A DNA stretch of 64,000 nt from Cunninghamia lanceolata (taxonomy: Eukaryota; Streptophyta; Pinopsida; Cupressales; Cupressaceae). Positions 10,125 through 23,280 of this stretch are shown in pieces. The notes beneath the pieces are model-generated. The model had not been told where the DNA came from, made no database searches, and worked only from the letters and a program-made list of their open reading frames with translations. The stretch lies in NCBI GenBank assembly GCA_027924645.1, contig BSBN01001483.1:806001-870000 (forward strand), in the 5' to 3' direction. The position numbers were made by a program, and so were the translations under genes. Numbering within the stretch: position 1 is the first letter of the stretch; each line of letters begins with the position of its first letter.

Positions 10125-11503
10125 TGTTGGCAACGTAGTCAAGAGACATTGCTAATTGGGTAATGTTGTCATTGATGGAAACAAGGCAAACATAGCATGA
10201 TGGAACTAAGGATGATTGGAAACTCAAATTAGAATAGTTTGCATACAAGGTTCTGGTCCAGACACAAAAGACTAAGGCAGAATGGCTAAGTACTAACAAT
10301 ACAGAGTTAGTAGTAGAGACTCAAGTGGTATTCCTCTGCAGTTGATAGTCTAGATATGCAGTTTAGGTATGCTATTCAAGATTGTTTGAAGATACTATGG
10401 TCAAGATTACAAGTCCTAATGAATTTTGGAAGTTAACCAATAATTGGTCTAAGTTTGGAAGAACTCAGCTAAGTCAGGAATAGTGCAAAGTGCATGTGTA
10501 TTTTGGTCTGCATTTCACTGTAGTTGCATATATTGTCTTGTGGTTCTGCAGGTATGCTAAGAGGTCAAGGATGATTGTTGGTTATGCATCTCAGAGTCTC
10601 ATATGATCTGTAATGGGAATTATGATTTGCTAGATGAGTTGATCAAGTATACTCTTAAGGAACAAGCTAACAAACATATTAGATTCTTATGTAGAGAAGT
10701 TATTTTGTTTGAATAGTAAATCTAAGTGGTGGTATGCTTGAAGCCAACCTATATGGAGACTTTTGTATGTTTGTTTAAGTCCACATTGAAGATTGTACAT
10801 GAGTTCAAGCTGACAAGATGTAATATTTGTGTACATGGTTTATGTTTTTCTTGCCAACCTGATTAGGAGACAAATCTTGTAGCGAATATATATACTCGAT
10901 GGAATTTGATGTTGGAGTATGGGTGTGGTGTATGATTGTGTGGAAAAATGTGCAAATTAAAAGTGTGAATTATTATGAGTAGAATGCAGAGCAATAAAGG
11001 TTGAGCAAGAGTAGAAAATAGAGTATGTGCAGTTAAGTTGGGAAGCAAGGAAGAATAAATGAAGACTTTTGAATTTATATATTGAACCTTCAATGGAATT
11101 GTAATCTAACATATGGTAGATGCATTTACAATAGTTCATCTTCTGGAAGTGAGCCAATCCTTCTTCTATCTTCTTCTTTCTTGGTAGTGAGCCTTTGTAC
11201 AGTGAGCACCTCTTCATAGGGCAATGAGCCCTGGGTAGTGAGCCCTAAGGCAGTGAGCCTTCTTATAATTTGGTATTGAGCTATCATAATATATTGTGAA
11301 CTAACACTCACTGTGTTTTTTCCCTCCTTGGGTTTTCCATGTAAAAATCCTAGTGTCTATGTGTTATGTCTTTATGGTTGCTGTTCTTATGCTTGTTTTG
11401 CTTTCATGTTATTATTTTTGGAAATTAGATTAATAATCAAGTTAAGAAGTGGTTTTGAGGAATACTGATTTACCCCCCATCTCAGTATTCCTTACTTTCA
11501 ACA
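10125..11503 (+). repeat. C3 3' LTR (1379 bp)
   Basis: It begins TGTTGGCAAC after the polypurine tract and ends TTTCAACA. A TATA-like ATATATATAC lies at 10886-10895, followed by five or so TAGTGAGCC/CAGTGAGCC-type units (11145-11265) and the TTTACCCCCCATCTC block near the end. The 5' partner LTR is outside the window, so the target-site copy TAGCT at 11504-11508 cannot be checked. Confidence 0.82.
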
Positions 11504-12235
11504 TAGCTTTTCTATCATACTACCATGGCCTACCCAACAATATATGACAAACATCCATAGGCATAATAGCACACAATACTTCATCATGATAAGATCCAAT
11601 ATGAAATTTTACCAAACATTGTTCACTCACCAGTACCTTATGATCATGCTAAATCTATGCTATCTGATATGGCTTTGGGTGTTTCAATCTTTTCAAGTTT
11701 AGCTTAGTCACCATCTCCTCTAAAACCAAATTATCAGAAATACCACTATCAATTACAACCTTACAACATTTACCTCTTGATTTACATTTGGTCTAGAACA
11801 AACTTTTCCTCTGTGGTGGTTCCTCATTTGTCTATGCTTGAAATAGTGCTCTCCTTATGACTACCATGATAAGATCCAATATGAAATTTTACCAAACATT
11901 GTTCACTCACCAATACCTTATGATCATCTTGAATCCATGCTATTTGATATGGCTTAGGGTGTTTCAATCTTTCCAACTTTAGCTTAGTTACCATCTCCTC
12001 TAAAACCAAATTATCAAAACTATTGCTATCAATTACAATCTTACAACATTTACCTCCTTATTTGCATCTGGTCCAGAACAAACTTTTCCTCTATGGTGGT
12101 TCCTCATTTGTCTCTGCTTGAAATTGTGCTCTCCTCATCAATAGTGATTCTCCTTTCTTAGGTTTACCAACTGAATTTAGTGATCCAATAGGTTCTTCTA
12201 CATAAGATGCTCTTGCACTATTCTCTGTCTTCTTA
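11504..12235 (-). pseudogene. G0 protease region of an old Ty3/gypsy element, tandemly duplicated
   Basis: On the minus strand this encodes the retropepsin region of a plant Ty3/gypsy element: IVIDSNSFDNLV (active-site DSG changed to DSN), then LKHPKPYQIAWIQ, a VKFHIGSYH segment and the HILLGRPW end of protease. A segment of about 281 bp occurs twice in direct orientation (about 11584-11863 and 11866-12145), so part of the domain is doubled. The right side continues, across G1, into the G0 gag at 26630. The left side is cut by C3 at 11503. Frameshifts and stops make it non-functional. Confidence 0.8.
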
Positions 12236-13570
12236 TGTCATGCCCACATTTCCCATGCGGTCATGACACGTAACACATGTGTCATGTCCACATTTGTCAT
12301 GTGGTCATGACACAAAATATAAAAAATTTCCACGCATCCCTAGAAACCCCCTCACCCGCGTCAGCGTGCTCAGTGGCAATACACATAAGGCGTAAACATG
12401 TTAATCAAATTTGGGGTAATGCGATCACAAGCACAATCCCCTATGTGATGATAGCCAACTAAGGGGGTCAATGCGACGCGAGAAGCGTCGCCATTAGGGT
12501 TAGGATCGATTGATCAAAACCCTAAGTTTTCCTAATTAAAAGAATTAAATGGCCACATAAATCAAACATCTAATTTGCAGAAACATTAAAATATTACTCA
12601 GCAAAGGGGTAAAATTGCTAAGATAAATAACCCTAAATTTCTTGAAAAAATTCAGCAGCATAACGCCTCTAAGGCGTGTATGGGAATTATTCTAATAAAT
12701 AAAATTTGCACAAAAGTCCACTAAACCTACTAACATTGGTTAATTTAAATAGTTGCACTAGGGGAATTGAATTGTTGCACTAAAGTTCTTTAGTCAATAA
12801 ATGAGGTTAATTAATTAAATAATAACCTGCTTCATTAAAATCTAACATACAATTAATTTAATTAAATCAACCTTAATAAAAAATAAAGTTGCATTACAAT
12901 TACTAAGGTCACAATATTAAAATTATATCCAAAAACATAATTAAAATAAAACAATAGTCCCTCAAAATTACAATTTAATTAACTCTAAGTGACCCTTGAA
13001 TAAATAAAATAGCAACCTTAACTTAATCCACCCCCAAAAATATAATTAAAATCATAAATAAAATAATTTACCTAAGAAAATAAATTGCTCAAAACATCTA
13101 AAACATTTTCCCACTTTAAAGTTAAAATACGTTTAATTTTTCAATGAGGTAAAATAGAATTGATTACCCTAAGAACAAAATAAAGTGCACCCATTTTACA
13201 CAAGGAAAAATTTAAAATAAAAATTCCTACCTAAACAAAAGAACTAATTTTATAATCCAAAAAGCCCTAAAAGTTCCCTTAATAAAAAAAATATTATCCT
13301 TATGAAAAGAATCCCTAACCCTAACTTGCTCTCTATTCTTTCTTTTCTTCTAATTTTCCTCCTATCTTTCTTTTCATTTTCTTTCTTTGTTGCAGGGCTA
13401 AAGTTCATGGGCAGCCATGGCCACCACTTCCAAGGAGGTATACTCATTGTATATTCATATTTTTTGAAGGCCCCCCTTTTTTTTGTTATATATATATAAC
13501 AAAAAAAATGCAAACTGAGAAAATATCCAAACAACAAAGAATGTATAAATACCAGGGGTAAAAGTTGCAG

Positions 13571-13574
<4 letters not shown>

Positions 13575-13665
<91 letters not shown>
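13575..13665. repeat. (AT)n microsatellite, about 90 bp
   Basis: This is an uninterrupted AT dinucleotide run within the G1 3' LTR. In the partner LTR the same site (about 23100-23130) is short and interrupted. Confidence 0.95.
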
Positions 13666-13666
<1 letters not shown>

Positions 13667-14084
13667 CATAAGGTTCATTTTGCAATCAGCGAAGATGCTA
13701 CAGGCCGAACGGCTATGTGAAGGAGGGGGAGTAGCTGGAAGGGTCTCGGTGCCACCACCGAGAGAAGCTCCATTTGTTTGGTTTTAAGCAATGAAAGAGG
13801 AATGAGAGGGGGGGGGTTCACAACACCATACTTAGAAATTTTAGGGGTGGCAACAGTGATGCTATCACCCCCCCCAAATCCTCAAAATTTTCTCTTTAAA
13901 AAAAAACATAAATTTTACCCAAGGTTTCTTTCACTGTAATCTACAACTTTACTGAAATATGTTGTTTATTGATAGTTTTTCCATAAATATTTTTATATAC
14001 TAGTTTATATGTTTATATATTTACACACTTAGAGTATATACTCCAAGGTCTCCCCAATACAAAAAAGAAAAGAAGATTTATTAG

Positions 14085-14086
<2 letters not shown>

Positions 14087-14152
<66 letters not shown>
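14087..14152. repeat. (AT)n microsatellite, about 65 bp
   Basis: This is a pure AT run in the G1 3' LTR. It corresponds to the tracts at 23866-24072 in the other LTR. Confidence 0.95.
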
Positions 14153-14154
<2 letters not shown>

Positions 14155-16757
14155 TGTATAGGTATATTTATATAAATGTATCTGCAAATGTATTCTCACA
14201 AGGACAATAAAGTCACATTCTAATAAAATGTATGAGTAGGTTACATATTAACATGATATATTTTTTTGAAATGAAGCAACAACTATATATATTTTCTTCC
14301 TCTTACCATGCAAACTATATATTTTTTTGAAAGGTGAAACATTACCTTTATATATTTTATTTTGGAAAGGAAGCAACAACAATGAAAATTATTTTATTCA
14401 ATTTTTTTTAACAAAAAAATAGAAACCAAACATTTTAAATAGAGATTTAAATTAGCCACTTAACCATACTATTCTTTTTTTTTTAAAACATTAATGGAAG
14501 AAGTAATAATTACAAGATTTCTCCTTTACAACTCTCCCCATAAAATCAAATTAAAGACCAACAACTTATATTTGATCTACAACTTCAAAATAGAGTATTT
14601 ACAACACAAAATAAAATCATTTATCTTTACATAAATAAGAGAGCATTTCTCTCTCTCTCTCTCTTGAAACAAACTTTACAAAGGCCATACTTGACCATGG
14701 CTCTCAAGTAGCCCAAACAACAATGAAAAAGACTTTTAAAAAAAATGCTCTTCCTCCAAGCTTCAAAACTTACAATAGCACCTACAAGAAGATTACAACA
14801 AGGGAGGGGAACCAAGCCACAAAATACCACTCTTATCCCTACCATAGACTCACTCATAAGTCACCCCCGAGCTTGGAGGTCATCCACACACAAGGATTCC
14901 TCACTCCACAACACAACAACAAACAACCAACAAAACAAAACAAGAAGAACACCCATGGCTAACACATCACAAAACTCATAAAAATAAGTTTGAAGGGGTA
15001 GGGGAGTGGACATCACTCACCTCAAGAGTGCCACTCCAATATATCTCAAAACTCAACATTTAGAAGGCCTCAAGCCTAAGTATTTATACCAAACTCACAC
15101 ATATTTCTCCATGGCTCTCAAGCCATTCAAAATGCTCATACTCATAAACTTGCCCTCAAGCCCAAAATACCAAAACTATGAGCTGACCTCGAGGAGGTTC
15201 ACTTCTCCCCCAGCCCACACATGTTGAGCATTTTCTCCAAATGGAGAGGCTCTTACATACACCCTCAAAACCCCACAACAACAAAATATAAAACAATTAC
15301 AATGCAAACTCACAAGTAAAGTAATTACATAAGGAAAGGCATTAAGCCTTTAATCCTACCTTAATTAGCCCAACAAAGAAGATAGTTGAAGAAGAGCTCT
15401 TTCAACTCCACCTCCAAGTCCTTCTCCAAATGAGCCTCCAAAGATTCCTCTAACTCTCTCCCCAAATTCAAATAAAATTAGAAAAATAAAAATGAAATCA
15501 ACAACCCTCTCCCTCTCTTCAAGAGGGATTAAAATAGGTTCTCCTCATGAGCCTTGAGGAATGAGAAGGTGACACATGTTACCTTCTCCTTCCTCCTCAC
15601 ATCCACTTGCAAGCTTCATGGAATGTGGGGGTGACACATGTCACCCTCCCATTCCAAAAAGTCTTGCCCCCTCCACTTGTTCTCTCTCACACATGTGGGA
15701 GAGAAAGGTGGAGACCAAAAAGGATGTGGGTACAACACGTTCCCCAATCCTATCCTCCCATGAAAGCCCACAAAACCCGAAGGTACTCTCACCAATGTGA
15801 GATAGCATTGGAGTTGGGTCCTCCACAATTAGGGGTCTTAAAGACTCCCCAAGCCTTCAAACAAGGTACCCTAATGCTTGGAAAGAGGTGTGGACAAGGT
15901 TGAGTATTTGACCCAACCTTCCACTCCTTCCCAAACTTCCATTTTCGTCACTTTACTTCAGGGTGAAGTTTAAGTGATGAAATGGGAGTTATCCTAGGGT
16001 TAGACAAGCTCAAATGGGACCTACACCCTAGGGGTACAACCCAAGGTCACTTTTAACCCAATTTGAGCACCATAGGATGAGAAAAATCACATGAAAAGGG
16101 GTCACAAAAATAAAAACTCAAAAATGAAATCAATTAAACATTACACCTTTACAACACCAATATACAATCAATTGAAAAAGAGTAGACATAGCCCAAAAGA
16201 CACCATACACAAACATTACGAAAATTCATCATACATTTACATAGTTGATCTTGGTTCCTCTTGGAACTAGATCAGTTTAACATGAAATTTCACAAAATGT
16301 GTGGGATGATCTTTGATTATCCATGGCTTGGGAAAAACACCTATGCACTTAAACAAAAGATTAAGCCAAAATGTATATCATAGCTGAAACAAGGAAAACA
16401 TACACTCACACCATCACATAGTAATATAAATCATCATAAAAATCACATCATAATTAGATTCATAATTTGCATTTTTATAATCCATCTCAAGATAAAATTG
16501 CATAATAAATCCATAACATGATCTCACAACTAGTATCTTAAATAATATCATAATGCATGTCACATGTCAAATCATCATCAGTAAATAAAATCAAGATCTA
16601 GTCTCATCACAACATACTAAACATAACTAATCAAAATAAAAACATATAGTCTAGTAAATCTGCATATCGAAATCAATAGTCCACAAAAGTCTAAAATGTG
16701 TCTCCAATAGTAAATATTAAATGATCAAAATAAGGGAGTGAAATAGTAGGCCTCACA

Positions 16758-16775
16758 TCCTTCCCCCCTAAGACT
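16758..16775 (-). other. G1 polypurine tract
   Basis: On the minus strand TTAGGGGGGAAGGA stands directly before the LTR start TGTGAGGCC. It is the plus-strand primer of G1. Confidence 0.8.
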
Positions 16776-18810
16776 AAACTTCCTCCTGGAAGTCATCAAA
16801 GAGGTGAGATTAAAGTATCCTCAATCTAGCTGCATCCTCCCATGTCATCATCATCTCATCATACCTGTCCCACTGGACCCTAACCTAGTCCAGCTATTGA
16901 CCTCGAAGGCCCAGTGTTTGATGAGCCAATATGTGAATTGGCTCCAAAGCCAGGTATCCATATGCCTCTACCTATAGAGTACTCCAATCCAATACATGAG
17001 ATAAATCAGATATGTAATGCCACAAAATAGATACATGAAAAACATCATGGATGCACGACAGGCTAGGTGGCAAGGCTAGATAGTAAGCTACTGGTCCTAT
17101 CCGCTCCAAGATCTCAAAAGGCCCAACAAAACATGGTGCGAGCTTAGAGCCCTTTCCATAATGGATTGGACTCTTGTGCGGTCACACTCTCAAGAATACT
17201 CTGTCACCGACCGAGAAGCTCTAATCTAATCTCTTAGCATCAGCATACTTCTTCTATCAATCATGTGCCTCTTGAAGTCTCAGTCTAATCAAGGTCACCT
17301 ACTGCTCCATATCCTGCACCAAATCTGGTCCAATAGAAACCTTGTCCTCAATACGGTCCCAACTCAATGGTGTCTTGCAAGGTCTACCGTACAAGGCCTA
17401 AAAAGGAGACATACCTAATGAGCTGTAATGCCCATTATTGTAGGCAAACTCAACTAGATATAGATACTCCTCCCATCTGGACTGGTGATCCATAATGTAC
17501 AGATGAAGTATATCCTCTAGAACCTAATTCACCCTCTTCATATGACCATTTGTCTCAGGGTGATATGCTAAACTAAAGTTGAGCTGAGTGCCCAATGCTT
17601 GCTGCAATGCCCTCCAAAAGGCTGATGTGAACACTGAGTCTTTGTCTGAAATGATGCGGCAAGGTACCCCATGTAATCTAACAATCTCATCCAAGAATAC
17701 TCTCACCACTGATGGTGCATTGTATGTTGTGCATATAGATGAGAAATGCGCCACCTTGGTCAACTTGTCAACCATCACCATGATGGCATCATGGCGGTGA
17801 GATGACATAGGAAGACCAAGAATGAAATCCATGGAAATGGTGTCCCATTTCTAGTCAGGTTTCTCATGAGGGTATAAAATACCTACTAGATGCTGATGCT
17901 TGGTGTTGACCCTCTAGCACTCAAGGCATCGAGCAACATACTCTGCAATATCTCATCTCACACCTGCCCAATGGTACAACTGTTGCAAGTTAGCATGCAT
18001 CTTCTTCAACCCCAGGTGTGCTACATAAGGTGCTCTATAAGCCTCTAAAAGTACTACTATATGTAGGTCACCTGCATGGGGTACATAGATGTGCTGTCAA
18101 TGTCTAAATAACCCATCTACCTCTAGAGGATATCTTGCAAACTTGCCCACAAGGGCTCTCTGTGATTGGATCTCCTACTACACCTCATGAAACCACTCAT
18201 CCTTAGGTAGATGCTGTATGATGCACCCTCTCAAGTCCACACTCAAGGTCAAGGTCAAGATCTCATGGCGCCTCTAACTCCATGCATCGACAACCACATT
18301 CTCCTTCCCTTTGATGTAGTGGACATCAAAGTCATACTTGCAAAGAAACTCCATCCAATGCCGCTAACGGGTGTTCAGATTCGGTTGTGTGAATATGTAC
18401 TGAAGACTATGATGATATAAATGGAGCTCAAAGTGATGACCCAAGAGAAAGTGTCTCCAATGAACTAGAGCATGAACCACTACTGTGAGCTCTAAGTCGT
18501 AAGTGGGGTAGTTCAGCTCATGGGTCTTGAGCTTTCACGACTCATACATGATCGCTTTACTACCCTACATAAGTACAGCTCCCAAACCCTCAAGTGATGC
18601 ATCAATATAAACTATAAAATCCTCTGTTGGATCAGGAACCGCTAAGATGGGAGTGCTGGTAAGATGCTCCTTGAGGACCCCAAAGGCCCTCTTGCACTTC
18701 TAAGTCCAAGTGAAGCTCTTCCCTTTCTGTTGAAGGAAAGTGATGGGGTGTGCTATCTTGGAGAAGCCCTCTACAAATTTGTGATAATACCCATCTAATC
18801 CCATGAAACT
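16776..18810 (-). pseudogene. G1 pol, 3' half: RNase H, integrase, chromodomain-like end
   Basis: Reading leftwards from about 18810, RNase H shows IVYIDASLEGLGAVL (first Asp present, about 18600) and ends in a VVVDAWS block with its last Asp. Next comes the integrase zinc region with a YVARCLEC motif (about 17930). The integrase core is at 17524-17832, with MVMVDKLTKVAHF and IISDKDSVFTSAFW giving two of the catalytic Asp and AYHPETNGHMKRVN where the usual Glu is expected near the end. The tail near 16800-16870 (VRVQWDRYDEMMMTWEDAARL) resembles the chromodomain of plant chromoviruses, which targets integration to heterochromatin. Several stops break the frame. Confidence 0.82.
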
Positions 18811-19668
18811 CTTGACCTCAGTCACACTGGTGGGTGCTAGCTAATCTCTGATAGCCTTGATCTTTGATGGATCTATGGAGATACTATCACCAAATAGGAT
18901 GTGCCCCAAATACTACACCTTGGATCTAAAAAAGGCACACTTTGCCAAGTTGCCAAAGGGCTGCTACTCTCTCAAGCACTACAAAACCTGACGTGAGTTC
19001 CTCTCATGCTCCTCCTCAGTTTGTGAGTAGATCAAAATATCATCAAGGAAAATGATCACGAACTGATCCAAGTAAGTACGGAACACCCAGTTCATGAGAC
19101 TCATGAACACTACAAGGGCGTTCGTCAAGCCGAAGGGTACCACAGTGAACTCATAATGGCCATAACGTGTCTAGAAAGTGGTCTTATGGATGTCCACCTC
19201 TATAATGCACAACTAATGATAACCAGACTTCAGGTCTATCTTAGAGAACACTCTGGCTCCCTGCATCTGGTCGAAAAGATCATCAATTCTAGGCAGAGGA
19301 TAATAGTTCTTCACCGTCACCTCATTAAGCTACCTGTAATCCATGCACATATGAAGAGACCAATCATTTTTCTTCATGAAGATGACCGATGTGCCCCAAG
19401 GTGAAATTCTAGGTTTGATTTGCCCCTTCTCAAGAAACTCCTCCAACTGCAACTTGAGCTCTGCGATCTCATGTGTGGTCATCCTGAAGGGTGCACGAGA
19501 CACTGGTTCGGTACCCCACACTAAATCAATTTGAAAGTCTACCTCTCTATGAGGTGGCATACCTAGTAACTCTAGTGGAAAGACATCAGCAAACTCCATC
19601 AAGATAGGATGATCATCTAATGACACCTTTGGCTCCTCTGATCTATTGCTAACAGTGATGGCAAACAA
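18811..19668 (-). pseudogene. G1 reverse transcriptase
   Basis: The ADVFPLELLGMPPHREVDF entry and the SRAPFRMTTHEIAELK and SPWGTSVIFMKKND segments are the start of a Ty3/gypsy reverse transcriptase. The catalytic box at 19039-19050 reads FLDD, the form common in plant chromoviruses in place of YVDD. Stops lie in the frame downstream of 19330, so no complete enzyme is encoded. Confidence 0.85.
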
Positions 19669-19791
19669 CTAACATCCCTTCTGCATGCAGCACTTAAGTT
19701 GCTGAGCGGATATCATACAAACTACCATGGGCTTCTGAATGCCCACTACCTTGAATGACATGCCATGATCATCTAAACATCTAATCACCTT

Positions 19792-20110
19792 TCAGTGACA
19801 ATCTATCTTGGATCTATAAGATGCAAGCCAATCCATGCCTAAAACTACACCATAGGATCCTAAAGGCATAACCCTAAGGTAGCATAATGTAGTGAAGGTC
19901 CCCAAAGATATCTCACAATCTTGAACCAAAGCATCTACTGACATCTTGGCCCCAGTGGCCAACTCAACCTCCCACCTATCATCTTGCCTAGAGGCCACTA
20001 GCCTACAACATTCCACTAATGATGGAGATATAAATGAATCAGTAGCACTAGAGTCAAATAAAATAGCAATGGGGACATCCCCAATCATGCCTAATGTCTT
20101 GATCACTGAG
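19792..20110 (-). pseudogene. G1 aspartic protease
   Basis: The segment ILFDSSATDSFISPSLVE carries the retropepsin active site with Ser in place of the usual Gly (DSS for DSG). It is followed by a VMPLGSYGVVLGMDWLASY block that is typical of chromovirus protease. The frame is open for 105 codons and lies between the zinc knuckle and RT, as expected. The DSG change would probably impair the enzyme. Confidence 0.85.
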
Positions 20111-20231
20111 GCCTAGAAGTCAGCTTGGTAGTTATCGACTGCTACAAACATACGGTGGGACTTACCCACATCTCCTACTATCTGCTCTAATCCTCTTGCA
20201 TAAGGCTGTCCCCTACTGTAAAGCCCTATGG

Positions 20232-21463
20232 ACACTCTCTAGCTAAATGTCCTACCCCACCACAAACATAGCATGGCCCCGAGCTTGTACCTATCTAGTA
20301 TGTGTCCTACTACTCTACTGTTGTCCAGTCTGAATAGTGGACCCCTAAGAACCCCTATATGACTGCTGTGATCTAGTAGGTCCTGCAGGTGGTCCCTATT
20401 GTCTCTGATCTCTACACGGGCCTTGTTACTTCCAACCACAATTTTGTCCTCCTTGTGCCCTCTACTAGGGCCTAGACCTCTACTGATACTACTACTGTTG
20501 CTGCTGTGGAGGCCTAGGAGGTAACGGTGCAGAACTAAATCCTCCTCTCTATGGTGGTGGTGGTGGTCGACAAATTTTTTGTTGCTGCTAGCTATGACCC
20601 TGAAATTGGGGATGTGAACTCTAACCTCATCCTTGAATCTCCTCTACGATATATGCCTTCTCGGTAGCCTCACTCAAGGTCTGGGGGTCTGCTATGCGCA
20701 CTGGTCCTGATATCTCATAATTCAAACCCCTGATAAATTTGTGAACCAGAAGTTTCTCATCATGGAGGTACTCTGCACACCATGATAGCTCAATGAACCT
20801 ACTCTCATACTATGCTACAGTAGAACCTCACTGCTACAAGTCACGAAACTCGTCAATCTGACGTTGCCTATAGTGATTTGATAGATAACGCACATTAAAG
20901 TGCTCTATGAAGGTGTCCCATGTAAGAGTGTCCAAAGATAGACAGTGCTTGCACTCCTCAGTGCACCAGCATGTCCCTACTATGTCTCTCAAAAGGTGAA
21001 CTACCACGCATGCCTTTGTGTTGCTCCCATAAGGATGTAACACAAAGCACCTGTCTAAACTAATAAGCCAAGCCTCAGCCTTAGTTCCCTCTGTGGTCCC
21101 TATGAAGGTGGGTGGATTCAGCCTAAGTAAGTCTCTGATTGGGTCTCCTCAGTCTCTGTGTCCTTTGATAGGCTCATCCACACCATAGTCATAAGGACCA
21201 TGATAAACCTGCTCTATCCTCACAGCCTCCTCTCGCCTTGCATGATGCTGAGGGCTCCTGCTATGAGCTCTGTAAGCTGAACCAACCTCCTCCACTGTGG
21301 TGTCAGGTATTTCTACAAAAGGCTCTACATGTGGCACCATTCGCGGCTCGACATGGGGCTTGACACGTGGCTCAGTACATGACTTAGCATGTGGCTCCTC
21401 ATGTGGATCAATGCGGGGCTCGAAGTGCAGCTTTGCTATAGCCAGATGTAACCTCTCTAACAT
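20232..21463 (-). pseudogene. G1 gag
   Basis: The N-terminal part (21149-21463) is a His/Pro/Glu-rich low-complexity segment with repeated EPRxxPH units. The capsid-like core (about 20834-21043) has the TWDTFIEHFNVRYLSNHYRQRQIDEF pattern of the Retrotrans_gag family. A CCHC knuckle, CYVCGGVGHLAREC, is intact at 20232-20273. Stops and shifts separate these parts. The Met at 21463 is the first seen in the frame, and the true start may lie nearer the primer site. Confidence 0.8.
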
Positions 21464-21697
21464 TGCTTGTAATGCCTATAAGATCTGTGGTTCTATATCA
21501 GGTACTGGTGGTTCTTTGTGGTGCCTGCTGCTCTGGTGAAGCTAATGGTCCCTGACCATCTATCAAAGACTCGTTCTGTATCTCTATGGATCATGTGGCA
21601 CATAAGCACACTCGCCTAGTTTAGGGAGGCATCCTGCAAGAACAAGGTAATTACAAATCAACCGAAAATGTAGAATAAGGTAGCCTAGTGTTTAAAC

Positions 21698-21715
21698 TTG
21701 GGCTTTGATGCCAAA
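21698..21715 (-). other. G1 primer binding site
   Basis: On the minus strand TTTGGCATCAAAGCCCAAG directly follows the LTR end. It is a mutated form of the initiator-Met primer site TGGTATCAGAGCC. Confidence 0.75.
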
Positions 21716-23280
21716 TGTCATGCCCACATTTCCCATGTGGTCATGACATGCAACACACGTGTCATGTCCACATTTGTCATGTGGTCCTGACACAAAATAT
21801 AAAATTTTTTCCATGCATCCCTAGAAACCCCCATGCACGCATCAGCATGCTTGGTGGAAATACACATAAGGCGTAAACATGTCAATCAAATTCAAGGTAA
21901 TGCGATCACAAGTGCAATCTCCTGTGTGATGATAGCTGACTAAGGGGGTCAATGTGATGTGAGAAGTGTCGCCATTAGGGTTAGGATCGATTGATTGAAA
22001 CCATAAGTTTTCCTAAGAGAGTGACAGGATTTTGACACAAGTCAAAATTAAAACCCTAATTCTATAGCATTAAAAGAATTAAATGGCCACATAAATCAAA
22101 CATCTAATTTGTGGAAACATTAAAATATTACTTAGCAAAGGGGTAAGATTTCTAAGATAAATAACCCTAAATTTCTCAGAAAAATCTGATAGAATAATGC
22201 CTCTAGGGCGTGTATGGGAATTATGCTAATAAATAAAATTTGCACAAAAGTCCACTAAACCTACTAACATTGGTTAATTTAAATAGTTGTACTAGGGGAA
22301 TTGAATTGTCACACTAAGGTTCTTTAGTCGATAAATGAGGTTAATTAAATTAAATAATAATCTGCTTCATTAAAATCTGACATACAATTAATTTAATTAA
22401 ATTGACCTTGATAAAAAATAAAGTTGCATTACAATTACTAAGGTCACAATATTAAAATTATATCCAAAAACATAATTAAAATAAAACAATAGTCCCTCAA
22501 AATTACAATTTAATTAACTCTAAGTGACCTTTGAATAAATAAAATAGCAACCTTAACTTAATCCACCCCCAAAAGTATAATTAAAATAATTTACTTAAGA
22601 AAATAAATTGCTCAAAACATCTAAAACATTTCCCCACTTTAAAGTGAAAATACATTTAATTTTTCAATGAGGTAAAATAAAATTGATTACCCTAAGAACA
22701 AAATAAAGTGCACCCATTTTACACAAGGAAAAATTTAAAATAAAAATTCCCACCTAAACAAAAGAACTAATTTTATAATCCAAAAAGCCCTAAAAGTTCC
22801 CTTAATAAAAAAAATATTATCCTTATGAAAAGAATCCCTAACCCTAACTTCCTCTCTATTCTTTCTTTTCTTCTATTTTTCCTCCTTTCTCTTCATTTTC
22901 TTTCTTTGTTGCAGGGCTAAAGTTCATGGGCAGCCATGGCCGCCACTTCTAAGGAGGTATACTCATTGTATATTCACATTTTTTGAAGGCCCCCTTTATA
23001 TATATATATGTTCATCTCTGTGCTTAGATGCAAACTAAGAAAATATCCAAACAACAAAGAATGTATAAATACTAGGAGTAAAAGTTGTAGACCGAAATAC
23101 ATACATATATATATATTATAGTATATAATATATAGCATAAGGTTCATTTTGCAGGTAGTGAAGATGCTACAGGTGAAACGATCATGTCAAGGAGGGGGAG
23201 CGACTAGAAGGGTCTCGGCGTTGTTGCCGAGAGAAGATCCATTTGTTTGGTTTTAAGCAACAAAAGAGGAATGAGAGGGG

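Larger units (their letters stand above)
3961..11503 (+). mobile_element. C3: Sirevirus-like copia element with accessory ORF, host of C1 and C2
   Basis: What is visible is the 3' part of a long-LTR copia element: an accessory coiled-coil ORF (3965-9797, interrupted), a doubled polypurine tract and a 1379-bp LTR. The LTR resembles those of C1 and C4 in length, TGTTG...CAACA ends, TATA-to-end layout and GTGAGCC repeats. The reading frame is open from the first base after C1, which implies that C1 was inserted into this ORF; the 5' half of C3 should then lie upstream of C1, outside the window. C2 splits the same ORF at 5188/9387. Confidence 0.72.
12236..16757 (-). repeat. G1 3' LTR (4522 bp)
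   Basis: On the plus strand it reads TGTCATGCCC...GGCCTCACA, so the termini are TG...CA in both senses. It is AT-rich, contains two (AT)n tracts (13575-13665 and 14087-14152), a (CT)n run (about 14650-14665) and a second half of Pro/Ser-rich pseudo-frames that I judge non-coding. Compared with the partner LTR it lacks about 55 bp near 12535 and lacks the left arm of an inverted duplication. It keeps CpG sites where the partner has TpG or CpA. Confidence 0.88.

Noticed and set aside
13250..13685. ORFs with long Tyr-Ile repeats (also at 23740-24119)
   Set aside because: They are translations of (AT)n microsatellites on both strands, not proteins.
15576..15903. Overlapping 60-98 codon ORFs, repeated at 25446-25770
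   Set aside because: They recur only because both lie in the G1 LTRs. Several frames are open together on both strands, there is no motif, and frame lengths differ between the copies.
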